Source: an uncultured Luminiphilus sp. (lineage in GTDB: Bacteria; Pseudomonadota; Gammaproteobacteria; Pseudomonadales; Halieaceae). From it: a DNA stretch of 64,000 nt. Within the stretch, counting starts at the first letter, position 1; every line of letters starts with the position of its first letter. The DNA is taken from the NCBI GenBank assembly GCA_938084055.1, contig CALKDK010000006.1, positions 1-64,000 of the forward strand. The letters are read 5' to 3'. The notes beneath the pieces are model-generated. The model made no database searches and had not been told where the DNA came from. It worked only from the letters and a program-made list of their open reading frames with translations. Shown here in pieces: positions 17,401 to 26,191 of this stretch. The position numbers and the translations under genes are program-made.

Positions 17401-19276
17401 CCGACGGGTCTCCGGCCACAGCTCGCGACTGCGGAGCAAACACCAGCAAAACATTGCCGGGTAGGCGAGCACCAAACTGATACCCGGAGTTAATCAGTAA
17501 ATGTCCGCCGGCAATCACAGGCCCGTCGGACTCTATGGCGCCCCCCTGTCCCGGCTCTCCGGACACGGTTTCAAACGCTGCAAAGGAGTTGAATTGCCAC
17601 AATACGCGGCCCGAGTCGGCGTCATACGCCTTGAGCAGGCCATCGAAGCCACCTGCGAATACCAACTCTCCGGCACTGGTCGCGGCGGCGGACAGTCCCG
17701 GATCACACAGGGGTTTGCTGTCCTCCGCGCACTCATCTGTAACCGGGCTATACCACCTCACCTGACCTGTTTCAGGATCGAGCGCATGCAGCCCCGGAAA
17801 GGCATCACCGTCCGGGACTCCGGGAAAATACGTATCTGCTATGGGTACAAACAGATTCGTGTGGCTGGCGGTCATACCCCAGTGGACGCCACCGGCAAAC
17901 CCACCCCGACCCAGCTTTCGGTGCCACACGGTCGCACCGGCATCATCCGGGTCCAGCGCATAAACATCGCCACTTTTTTGACCCACAAACAATAGATCCC
18001 GCTCCGCCCCATGCCAAAGTATGGTCGAGGCGCCAATGTCCAGATCCGGGCCATTCTCCTCTGGGCAATTACCGCCGCCGCCAATAAAGCAAGCCATGTT
18101 CCAGGCGTCCCCGGACAGCAACTGCCGTGTCCACATGATCGCGCCGTCGCTAAGACGTATCGCTATTACCGCATCGCTGGCCTCGGATGCGGGGGAGGTG
18201 TAGGCCTCTCCGGTGCCGACGTACAGCACGCCGCGCTGTGCGTCCAGGGTCGGTGAGTTCCAGATCGGCGCACCGGCCGGCGCCATTCGTTTGGCTCCCA
18301 TGGGGTTGGTAGCCCCGGTCTCACCCGGCACATCGGTTATGGCAAACGTATTCCAGATTATCTCCCCGTGCGCGGCATCGAGGGCCGTCACACTGCCGCG
18401 GAAGGTACAGCAGGCATAGCCCGGATCTGCCGCCGTCGCCCATTCTGAAGACGAAATGGGTATGTAGAGTCGCCCGTCACGGAATTTCACTGACCCCGTT
18501 ATGGTGGCGTCCCTATGGGTAGCCACATCCCGCCGCCAGACCCTCTGACCCGTCCGCGCTGAAACAGCATGAACCCGCGCCTCAAAATCACCGAAAAAAA
18601 CCAGCGGGTCTTCCTGCCCGTTTACTACACCGATGGTCGGGCCGTTGCGCACCTCTGCACCGGCCTCGTACTGCCAGCGCGCACAACCCGACCCGATATC
18701 GAGTGCATAAACCGTGCCTCGCTGTGAGCCAACAAACACCGTATCGCCGTAAACGAGGGGCTGGGATCGAGCCCGACTCGCTCCGGGGTAGGCAAAAGCC
18801 CATTTCAAGGTGAGCCCATCCAGATCGTCAGACGCTATGCCGGCCGCGTCGGCGGCCTGGAAGCGATTGTTGGTAATCCCACCTCCCCAACTGTTCCACG
18901 CGGGAATCGGGGCGCCAACCAGCGCGCTGACTTCATCCCCACATTGGGGGACCTCATAACTCACCCGTTCCTCAACACCACTGAGATATTCGGCTATGTC
19001 ACGACGCTGGTCGGCCGAAAGCTGGGCAGCCTGCTGACGCATGACCCCCTCGGTCAGTGCGCCGATAATGCTATCTGTTGACATCATGTTAAAACTGATG
19101 GAATGAGGCGCCTTCGGCACGGATCCGTCGTGGCAGTGCTGGCAATGCTGCTCAAAGAGGACGGCGCCGCCTTGGCGGCTGTTGGCATCACCAGCACCCA
19201 CCGCAGCATGGCCGAGGGATGTCGCGGTCAACATAAGCAACAAGCCGTATGCAGAGCTGGGCCGCAAGATTTTCAA
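17393..19276 (-). CDS. Cytochrome c/PQQ-dependent dehydrogenase (polyvinyl alcohol dehydrogenase-like)
   Basis: A 627-aa periplasmic quinohemoprotein. A signal peptide ends near residue 25, then a short c-type heme domain follows with CQHCH (Cys45, Cys48, His49), then a PQQ propeller. This order (heme first, PQQ after) is that of polyvinyl alcohol dehydrogenases, and many relatives oxidise other secondary alcohols. The start is a TTG at 19276 preceded by AGGAGA. It lies 35 bases after E1 beta and overlaps E2, so it is transcribed within a 2-oxoacid dehydrogenase operon. A logical reading is that it makes a ketone or hydroxyketone for that complex. Confidence 0.9.
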   Translation of the reverse strand: MKILRPSSAYGLLLMLTATSLGHAAVGAGDANSRQGGAVLFEQHCQHCHDGSVPKAPHSISFNMMSTDSIIGALTEGVMRQQAAQLSADQRRDIAEYLSGVEERVSYEVPQCGDEVSALVGAPIPAWNSWGGGITNNRFQAADAAGIASDDLDGLTLKWAFAYPGASRARSQPLVYGDTVFVGSQRGTVYALDIGSGCARWQYEAGAEVRNGPTIGVVNGQEDPLVFFGDFEARVHAVSARTGQRVWRRDVATHRDATITGSVKFRDGRLYIPISSSEWATAADPGYACCTFRGSVTALDAAHGEIIWNTFAITDVPGETGATNPMGAKRMAPAGAPIWNSPTLDAQRGVLYVGTGEAYTSPASEASDAVIAIRLSDGAIMWTRQLLSGDAWNMACFIGGGGNCPEENGPDLDIGASTILWHGAERDLLFVGQKSGDVYALDPDDAGATVWHRKLGRGGFAGGVHWGMTASHTNLFVPIADTYFPGVPDGDAFPGLHALDPETGQVRWYSPVTDECAEDSKPLCDPGLSAAATSAGELVFAGGFDGLLKAYDADSGRVLWQFNSFAAFETVSGEPGQGGAIESDGPVIAGGHLLINSGYQFGARLPGNVLLVFAPQSRAVAGDPSGE

Positions 19277-19311
19277 TCTTTCTCTCCTGTAGCAATTGAG
19301 AAACCGTGTAA

Positions 19312-20292
19312 TCAGTAATCTAACGCTTTTTTAGCTGATCTGACGATATCCGAAACACTGGGGACATACGCTTTTTCCAGGCAGGGTGTGGCCGGCACCG
19401 GGGTGTGGGGTGCAGTAACCCGCTGTATCGGCGCGTCGAGGTAATCAAAGCCGAATTCCGCAACCACTGCCGCTATCTCACTGGCCATGCTGCACAGGGG
19501 GTTCGCTTCATCCACCACGACCAAGCGCCCGGTTTTTGCCACGCTGTCCAAAATAGCCTGCTCATCGAGGGGTGAAAGCGTACGCGGATCAATGACCTCG
19601 GCACTGATCCCCTCGCTGGCCAGTTCCCCAGCCGCGTGTTCTGCCAGCACCGCCATGCGCGACAGGCCGCAGAGGGTAATGTCACTGCCTTCTACAACGG
19701 TTCGTGCCTTACCAAACGGAATAACATAGTCACCCTCTGGAACCACACACTCATCCATATACAGGGCCTTGTGTTCACAAAAAACCACCGGGTCATCCTG
19801 TCGGATTGCCTCGGCCAACAAGCCTTTGGCATCCGCGGCATTTGAAGGCACCACCACTTTGATGCCCGGGATGGCCGCGAGCATGGGATAGAGGATCTGG
19901 GAATGCTGGGGCCCCGTGCCCTCGCCTGCCCCAATCATGGTCCGAATCACGAGAGGTGTGCGTGCCTGGCCACCAAACATATAGCGAAACTTCGCAATCT
20001 GGTTGAGCAACTGGTCCAGGCAGACACCCAGAAAATCAACAAACATCAACTCAGCCACCGGTCTCAGGCCTGTCAACGCTGCACCACCCGCAGCACCGAT
20101 AATCGCGCTCTCCGTTATAGGGGTGTCGATTACCCGGGCGACGCCAAATTTTTCGGGCAGGCCCGCGGTTATGCCGTAGACACCACCCTGACCACTGGCG
20201 ACGTCTTCCCCCATGACAATCACCCGCGAATCCCGCGCCATCTCCTCATGCAAGGTCAGGTTAATGGCGTCACGGATCGACATTTTTTTCAT
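19312..20292 (-). CDS. Thiamine-dependent dehydrogenase E1 beta subunit (acetoin/pyruvate type)
   Basis: A 326-aa transketolase-like beta subunit. It has the GEDVASGQGGVYGIT and ITESAIIGAAGGAALTGLRP blocks of the pyruvate/acetoin dehydrogenase beta family, and the C-terminal transketolase domain ends in ACLEKAY-type sequence. With E1 alpha it decarboxylates a 2-oxo acid, or cleaves acetoin, on TPP. It overlaps E1 alpha by four bases. Substrate specificity (acetoin, pyruvate or another 2-oxo acid) cannot be decided from the sequence. Confidence 0.92.
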   Translation of the reverse strand: MKKMSIRDAINLTLHEEMARDSRVIVMGEDVASGQGGVYGITAGLPEKFGVARVIDTPITESAIIGAAGGAALTGLRPVAELMFVDFLGVCLDQLLNQIAKFRYMFGGQARTPLVIRTMIGAGEGTGPQHSQILYPMLAAIPGIKVVVPSNAADAKGLLAEAIRQDDPVVFCEHKALYMDECVVPEGDYVIPFGKARTVVEGSDITLCGLSRMAVLAEHAAGELASEGISAEVIDPRTLSPLDEQAILDSVAKTGRLVVVDEANPLCSMASEIAAVVAEFGFDYLDAPIQRVTAPHTPVPATPCLEKAYVPSVSDIVRSAKKALDY

Positions 20293-21266
20293 CGCATCGC
20301 CCTCCCTTCATAACTGACGTAAACATCGGTATAAAGCTTGTCGGGGCTGGGATCGTCCGCCGCGAGGGCCAGCGCGACCGTACGATCCAGCTCAGCGAGA
20401 ATGTCCGCATCGATATCCGCAATGCGGTCAGCTTCCAACTCAGACGTTCGCTCATCAGCAAGAAAATGCACTAATGGATCCCCCGCCTCCCGCTGGGCCT
20501 GCAGCTCCGCTGGATCCCGATAGGCCTGGGGATCACCTTCAAAATGCCCATAGTAGCGTGCTGATACCGCCTCAATCGCCGTGGGACCACCCCCTGTACG
20601 CCCCCTTTCAATCGCTTCGCGACAGGCCGCATGTACAGCGAAAAAGTCAGAACCATCAACGACTAGCGACGGCATTCCGAAGCTTCCGGCACGGGCCGCA
20701 ATCTGTCCTTCTGATTTGGGATTACGCGTAAATTCGGCGTAAAAATTATTTTCGTACATGAAGATCATGGGGAGCTGTAACACCACAGCCAGATTGAGCG
20801 CCTCAGCGACCGTGCCCTGATCGGATGCGCCATCACCAATGAAGGCCATGGCGACGCCACCGGTACCCAGAGTCTTTGCCGTCAGCGCCGCCCCGGCTGC
20901 AATGGGTGGACCACCCCCCACGATGGCGTTGGCACCGAGCATGCCCTTGCTCATATCCGCTATGTGCATTGAGCCGCCTTTCCCATTGCACAAACCATCC
21001 TGCTTGCAGGCAAGCTCCAGCATCATTCCCTCGAGCTCACAACCCTTGGCTATGCAGTGTCCGTGACCACGGTGGGTACTGGCGATATAGTCACCGTCTG
21101 TCATGTCAAGACACGCACCCACGGCGATGGCTTCCTGATTCCGGTACATGTGGATGAAACCCGGCAACTTGCCCTGCTGGTACTCAGACCGAATCCGCTC
21201 CTCAAATTCGCGGATGGTCTTCATCAGTCGATAGGCTCGGGTCAGTTCATCCTGACTGTAATCCAT
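20289..21266 (-). CDS. Thiamine-dependent dehydrogenase E1 alpha subunit (acetoin/pyruvate type)
   Basis: A 325-aa E1 alpha with the TPP motif GDG (144-146) followed 26 residues later by NN (173-174), and the conserved STHRGHGHCIAKG block. Length and sequence fit the acetoin dehydrogenase AcoA/PdhA family. It is the first gene of the operon E1 alpha, E1 beta, quinoprotein, E2. No dihydrolipoamide dehydrogenase (E3) gene follows, so the complex would borrow E3 from elsewhere. GGAGCCC lies before the ATG. Confidence 0.92.
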   Translation of the reverse strand: MDYSQDELTRAYRLMKTIREFEERIRSEYQQGKLPGFIHMYRNQEAIAVGACLDMTDGDYIASTHRGHGHCIAKGCELEGMMLELACKQDGLCNGKGGSMHIADMSKGMLGANAIVGGGPPIAAGAALTAKTLGTGGVAMAFIGDGASDQGTVAEALNLAVVLQLPMIFMYENNFYAEFTRNPKSEGQIAARAGSFGMPSLVVDGSDFFAVHAACREAIERGRTGGGPTAIEAVSARYYGHFEGDPQAYRDPAELQAQREAGDPLVHFLADERTSELEADRIADIDADILAELDRTVALALAADDPSPDKLYTDVYVSYEGRAMR

Positions 21267-21294
21267 GGCTTGGGCTCCGTGCGGATTGCGTAGA

Positions 21295-21320
21295 CAAAAA
21301 AGGGCCCAACAGGGCCCTTC
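21295..21320 (-). terminator. Rho-independent terminator after the TonB receptor gene
   Basis: Read on the minus strand, a GGGCCC-TGTT-GGGCCC hairpin (stem extended by AA/TT pairs) runs straight into a T-run. It lies 17 bases past the receptor stop and upstream of the E1 alpha gene, so it separates the two transcripts. Confidence 0.88.
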
Positions 21321-21336
21321 AGACTGATCAGCCTAC

Positions 21337-23865
21337 TCAGAAGCTGTAGCCCACCTGAATGCCGTACTCCCGCGGCGCACCATGGCGGGTAAAGTTCCAA
21401 AGCGTCGCCACCGGGTTGGCGGCTACGCGATAGGTCTCGTTGCCAAGATTTTTCCCGTAAATGGATACTTCAACACCGCCGTTGGGGCCGGTATAGGTGA
21501 TATATCCGTTAACCAGCGTGCGCTCCTCCATCTGGGTAAAAGCTTTCTGGCGGATCACCGGCGAACCATCGCTATTGGCACCCTGGAAATTGGCCGGAAA
21601 TGGACTGGTCTCAGCATCATCCTGGTAGTGCATGTTCAGGTTGTAGGTCAGCGTCGCCCCGTTGGCAAGATCCTGGAAGAACGTCGCAGCGAGTGCATAA
21701 GTCAACTCGGGCGAAAAGGGCACCCGCAGACCCGACAGGTCAGGATTTATCGCATCGCCAGCGGCCAAACCCAGGTCGGCGGGGTTGATGCCCGGACGGT
21801 AGTCATCGTACTCATGATCGAGATAACCGAGCATCCCATCCAGTCGGAAATTATCCGATACTGCCCACTGGAATTCGGCTTCCACACCCCGGGCCGTTGA
21901 GGTGCCTTCGTTGACCGAAACGGTCTCCTGGAAGGTATTGCCCGCCGCATCCTGAATAGTAACAACCGTATCCCGCTGCAGGTTCTCGTACTCCGTATTG
22001 AAAGCAGCGAGGTTCAGGCGGAGGGTACCGTCCAGAAGATCCGATTTCAGGCCCACCTCAAAGTTTTCATTCTCTTCGCTGTCATAGGGTGAACAGGAAA
22101 AGGCCGAGCCGCAGGTTTCGGAAAAGCCTCCGGCCACGAAGCCGGTCGCAAAACTGGCATAGGCCATTATCTCGTCGGTGAAACGATAGTCCGCAACCAG
22201 CCGGTACGTCACTTTATCGAAGGTCTTGGAGTTCTTCTGAACGTTGCCAAAAGCGGACTCGGGTAGCGGGTTGGTATGCGGACCCTGATATTGGTCCAGT
22301 GTGATGATGTTGCTCACGGGATTGTCGGCAGTACCCAGGTTATAGCGTTCGAAATCTTTCTGGTCCTCGGTATAGCGCAGTCCGGCACTCAGGGTGAGCC
22401 GGTCAGTCAGGTCAAAGGAACCGTCTGCATAGACAGCCCAGGCGGTTCGGTCCTGAACGGTTTCCTGGACCTCATACCGGGTGTCATAGAAGTTGGTAGC
22501 AGCGAGGGGGCCGAAGAAGCCCAGATTACCAAAGACGATGAACTCCACATCGTCTCGATACACAGCAGCACCACCCACCCAGTTGAAACGGCCGTCGTAC
22601 TGGCTAACCAACCGCAGTTCCTGCTGGAACTGCTCACGCTTGGTATTGCGGCTGGCGTCGTACAGCGAAGTGTAGGCCTCACCCGTATAAGTACTGGCGA
22701 GGATCTCGTCCTGGTCACGCATACCCGTGATCGACTTAATCTGGTAGTTACCCACGGTAAATACCTGATTCAGGTAGATACCCGATGCCTCCACCTGGTG
22801 ACCGGCACTCATGTTGATGATTTCGTTCTGGGTATAGGACTGACCCGTTGTGAAGGGGCTGTCGACACCCGCCGACTCGATACCAGGAAAACCAATGATG
22901 GGCCAGATATAACCCTCACCCTCGGGTGTTTCGTTTGCAGTTGCCACTGTCTCCGACTGGTCGTCGAGGTATTCGAAGATCAAATCAGCCTCGTACCAGT
23001 CAGTAGGTTCCCACCTGAACTTGAGCTTTCCGGCCAGTACATCCTTACCGCCAATGTCTGAGCCGTCTCCTGTGGTTGGGTACGTACTCTTGATCTCAGC
23101 GGTACTTGGGTTGCCGGGCGTCGGGAACAAACCATCGCTGCACACAAAGCACTGGAAAGTACCACCCATTGGCTTGGTGTTGGAGTAATAGCCATCGGAG
23201 TAATCGCGAATAACTGACAATCTCGCCGCCAGGGTCTCACCAAGAGGCACGTTCAGTGCAAATTTGAATTTACTGAGATCGCTGTCATTGCTCGCGTAGC
23301 GGCCGAAATTGACTTCCACGTTACCCGAGACTTCTCCACCCACATCGGGTTTGACCGTGGTAAACGCAATAGCGCCCGCTGTGGTGTTTTTGCCAAAAAG
23401 AGTGCCCTGGGGGCCACGAAAAATTTCCACCTGCTCAATGTCAAAGACTTCAATGAACTGGGATTGAACGTGGTTGAAAGCAAATTCGTCCACGGTGATA
23501 CCAACCGAGGGGTCCTTCGTGACCAGAATCGAAATAAATCCCGTACCCCGCATACCACCGGCGATCGCATTGAAACCGTTTTGTGGGGTCAGGGTGACAT
23601 TAGGTGCGAACTGCGCCAATTCAGTGACTGAGTTCTGAAATGTCTTGTCCAACTGGGCGGCGGTGATGGTACTGACCGCAATGGGTAGTGACTGCTGGCT
23701 GATATCCCGTTTCGTGCCGGTTACTACGACTTCTTCGAGGGCTGTCGCTGAAGCATCCTCGTCCTGGGCGAGCGCGAAAGGGCTCGAAACGAGCATGGCA
23801 ACCGCCAGGGAAAGCGTGGACCGTCGAGAAACGAGATCTTTGGGTGACATATGAGTGGTCGTCAT
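21337..23865 (-). CDS. TonB-dependent receptor
   Basis: An 842-aa receptor starting at ATG 23865 (AGGAGATAACC site; an in-frame GTG at 23880 is less likely). It has a signal peptide ending near FALAQ, a TonB box region EEVVVTGTKR, a plug with GTLFGKNTTAGAIAF, and a barrel ending in GYSF. It is a paralogue of the receptor at 10.5-13.0 kb: same family, similar plug blocks and same size. Its own terminator follows. It is divergent to the M24 protein gene. The ligand is unknown; the neighbouring oxidation genes suggest a small organic substrate. Confidence 0.93.
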   Translation of the reverse strand: MTTTHMSPKDLVSRRSTLSLAVAMLVSSPFALAQDEDASATALEEVVVTGTKRDISQQSLPIAVSTITAAQLDKTFQNSVTELAQFAPNVTLTPQNGFNAIAGGMRGTGFISILVTKDPSVGITVDEFAFNHVQSQFIEVFDIEQVEIFRGPQGTLFGKNTTAGAIAFTTVKPDVGGEVSGNVEVNFGRYASNDSDLSKFKFALNVPLGETLAARLSVIRDYSDGYYSNTKPMGGTFQCFVCSDGLFPTPGNPSTAEIKSTYPTTGDGSDIGGKDVLAGKLKFRWEPTDWYEADLIFEYLDDQSETVATANETPEGEGYIWPIIGFPGIESAGVDSPFTTGQSYTQNEIINMSAGHQVEASGIYLNQVFTVGNYQIKSITGMRDQDEILASTYTGEAYTSLYDASRNTKREQFQQELRLVSQYDGRFNWVGGAAVYRDDVEFIVFGNLGFFGPLAATNFYDTRYEVQETVQDRTAWAVYADGSFDLTDRLTLSAGLRYTEDQKDFERYNLGTADNPVSNIITLDQYQGPHTNPLPESAFGNVQKNSKTFDKVTYRLVADYRFTDEIMAYASFATGFVAGGFSETCGSAFSCSPYDSEENENFEVGLKSDLLDGTLRLNLAAFNTEYENLQRDTVVTIQDAAGNTFQETVSVNEGTSTARGVEAEFQWAVSDNFRLDGMLGYLDHEYDDYRPGINPADLGLAAGDAINPDLSGLRVPFSPELTYALAATFFQDLANGATLTYNLNMHYQDDAETSPFPANFQGANSDGSPVIRQKAFTQMEERTLVNGYITYTGPNGGVEVSIYGKNLGNETYRVAANPVATLWNFTRHGAPREYGIQVGYSF

Positions 23866-23939
23866 GGTTATCTCCTGCACTGTTGTTTTTATGCCAATCC
23901 GCCACCGCTTTGCGGGGGTAGCAGGATTGCCTGATACAC

Positions 23940-23968
23940 TTGCTTGTGCACAACAAGGATACTATAGA
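23940..23968 (+). promoter_or_regulatory. Sigma70-like promoter for the M24 gene, with a TTGTGCACAA palindrome
   Basis: TTGCTT (23940-23945) and TATAGA (23963-23968) are separated by 17 bases. A perfect 10-bp palindrome TTGTGCACAA (23944-23953) overlaps the spacer and could be an operator. The start codon is at 24053. The -35 hexamer is the same as in the island promoters, but the left half of the island operator is absent. Confidence 0.55.
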
Positions 23969-24052
23969 GCTATATCTGCCGGTGCAACAAGCCTGGCGGC
24001 TTTGATCCCCTTATGTGACGGCGACCGGTTCAACTTATTGGAGTGCAGAATA

Positions 24053-25312
24053 ATGAAGGGACAAATAGCGGCAATTCGTCGGCGGCTGGCTGAGACAGAT
24101 GCCGCAGGTATCGTCCTGACCACTGTCGATAACGTCGCTTACAGTAGCGGCTTAAACTCGGTCATGGATGGATGGAACCTGATTGAACCCATAGCGGCTG
24201 TGTTCATACCCGCCAAAACCGAGGGCAGGGTAACGCTTTTTCTCCCTGAAGCCAGCCTGCTAGCACTGGTTATCGCCCAACGTGAGGGTGTTCCCGTTGC
24301 CTATGACCGGTTGCGCACCTATGACATGTTGAACTTCTGCGAAACCGCCAGGGCACAGGATGCCCACCTCTCCTTACCGGAAGATTTAATTTGCGAATTG
24401 GGGCAACTCAGTGCTCAGGTGGACGGCGACTGCGCTGCTAACATCTGCAGTTCCATCGCGTCGTGTCTTGCCAATTTTGACCTAACCCATGAACTCATAC
24501 TCTTTGATGATCTGCGGGTAGCCAACGAGCTGAGCTCGCAGACAGGGCAGGCCTGGGCCGATGGGCTGGACGTTATGCTGGCATGCCGCGCCATCAAACA
24601 GCCCGATGAAATTGCTCTGCTGCGCGACAGTGGCAGGGCGGCAGACAGGATCATGGCGCACTCGGTCGCCCAGTTGGGCATCGGTGTCCGATGGAGTGAT
24701 GTGGAACGGTCAGTTGCACAATTCATGATCGAGCAGGACGTCGACCCGCTACCGGGCAGTCCAATGCTCTTTGGTGGCGCCTACGACCTGGTCTTCAGGC
24801 CTGACCTCTTTCGCACCAAATACGACACCCCCTTCAAAAGTGGCGAAATAGCCATTCTTGAGACCCAGGGCCGTTATCGGGGTTACTGGATAGACATTAA
24901 CAGGACCGCCCATATTGGCACCGCCCCCCAGGCCTACCGGGACCAGCATGCGGCAGTCCGTGAAATTTTCGATACCATCACCGCGCGACTCCAACCCGGT
25001 GCCAACACGGCGGAGATCTGTCGAACCCACAATATTCCTGCCCTGCAGCGCCTCGCTGCGCCTGAAAAACTGTTGGTAGTCGCCCATTCCATCGGTCGGG
25101 TGCCGCTGGAAAGCCCGGTCCCGTTCCCCGGAACGGGGTTACACGCGGCCCGGGATGGCTTCCGGATCGAAGCGGGGATGGCCATCAGTATTGACTGCCT
25201 ATATTTCGGCAGCAAATTAGGGCCATCCCACATGGAAAACGTGTTCCTCGTCACGGCTGACCGGGTGGAGTCGCTGTACCAGTACCCCCTGGACCTCATC
25301 GAGGCGACATAA
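24053..25312 (+). CDS. M24 (creatinase/aminopeptidase P fold) family protein
   Basis: A 419-aa protein from ATG 24053 (GGAGTGCAG site). The first 150 residues form the creatinase N-terminal domain, the rest the pita-bread fold. The five metal ligands of prolidases are only partly kept: the first Asp is Glu (ILETQGRY), the second Asp is kept (DINRT), the His is kept (AHSIG), the first Glu is Asp (ISIDCLY), and the last Glu is kept (HMENVFL). The fold is therefore clear but the chemistry is not: it may be a metal-independent hydrolase like creatinase. It is divergent to the TonB receptor and convergent with the SDR of module A. Confidence 0.85.
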   Translation: MKGQIAAIRRRLAETDAAGIVLTTVDNVAYSSGLNSVMDGWNLIEPIAAVFIPAKTEGRVTLFLPEASLLALVIAQREGVPVAYDRLRTYDMLNFCETARAQDAHLSLPEDLICELGQLSAQVDGDCAANICSSIASCLANFDLTHELILFDDLRVANELSSQTGQAWADGLDVMLACRAIKQPDEIALLRDSGRAADRIMAHSVAQLGIGVRWSDVERSVAQFMIEQDVDPLPGSPMLFGGAYDLVFRPDLFRTKYDTPFKSGEIAILETQGRYRGYWIDINRTAHIGTAPQAYRDQHAAVREIFDTITARLQPGANTAEICRTHNIPALQRLAAPEKLLVVAHSIGRVPLESPVPFPGTGLHAARDGFRIEAGMAISIDCLYFGSKLGPSHMENVFLVTADRVESLYQYPLDLIEAT

Positions 25313-25351
25313 ACGCGCTCTGTGGTTCAGCCCGGAGAAGGCTTATTCGGA

Positions 25352-26173
25352 TTACTGGGCGGTGTAACCCCCGTCTACCAACATTTCCGAACCCGTCATA
25401 AATCGCGACAAATCAGACGCAAGGAATAGAATGGCATCAGCAATCTCGTCACCCTGCGCCATGTTACCGATGGGATGCGCGGCGCGGATGGCCTCCCGGG
25501 CCTCGGCGGGACTCGGAGCAAATCCTGCTTCGCCGAGTTCCGTGAGGCACTGGGCAGCGAAAGCCGTATCGACAGTTCCGGGGTGAATGGAATTGATCCT
25601 TACCATCCGGTCGAGTGCGCCGAACTCCACCGCGGCGGCCTTGGTAAACATCCGCACGGCGCCCTTGGTTGCGCAGTAGGCCGTCTGAAACGCGACGCCG
25701 ATGTTGCCGCAGATCGACGACATATTAACGATCGAACTGCGCACCCCCGCTGCCTCACCGGCCACATGTAGGTCATCCAGAAAACACTGGGTTCCCAGGA
25801 ACATCCCGGTGCTGTTGACCCGAAACAGCCGCTCCCAATCTGCCAGGGTGGTGTCTGCCACACTCCTGACCACGTCAATCCCGGCGTTGTTGACCAAAAT
25901 AGAGAGATTTCCGAAGGTCGCCTGCACGTGCTCGCGCGCCTGTTGCCAGCTCAGGGGATCACCCACATCGAGCGCACAGGCCGAGGCCTCGCCACCTGCC
26001 GCCCTAATACTGGCAGCTAGGGCGGTTAAGGACGCCTGTTCCACATCAGTCACTACGACCTGGGCGCCATGGCGCGCAAGGGCATGGGCGGTCGCAGCAC
26101 CAATGCCACCGGCGGCGCCGGTAACCAGTGCAACTCGCGACGAGCCATCGGGAAAATGGAGTAGATTATTCAT
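25352..26173 (-). CDS. Short-chain dehydrogenase/reductase (module A, last gene)
   Basis: A 273-aa classical SDR: cofactor motif TGAAGGIG (18-25), NNAG, catalytic YCATK and the C-terminal MLVDGGYTAQ end. The cofactor cannot be assigned with certainty; the acidic VVTDVE end of the second strand favours NAD. It is the last gene of the eleven-gene module A operon, 18 bases after a GST gene, with a GGAGGG site before the ATG. SDR plus GST pairs occur in aryl-ether cleavage, but this is only an analogy. Confidence 0.9.
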   Translation of the reverse strand: MNNLLHFPDGSSRVALVTGAAGGIGAATAHALARHGAQVVVTDVEQASLTALAASIRAAGGEASACALDVGDPLSWQQAREHVQATFGNLSILVNNAGIDVVRSVADTTLADWERLFRVNSTGMFLGTQCFLDDLHVAGEAAGVRSSIVNMSSICGNIGVAFQTAYCATKGAVRMFTKAAAVEFGALDRMVRINSIHPGTVDTAFAAQCLTELGEAGFAPSPAEAREAIRAAHPIGNMAQGDEIADAILFLASDLSRFMTGSEMLVDGGYTAQ

Positions 26174-26191
26174 AATGCATGGACCCTCCAG

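Noticed and set aside
22276-23061. A 261-codon plus-strand frame
   Set aside because: Antisense to the second TonB receptor, whose plug and barrel sequence are intact.
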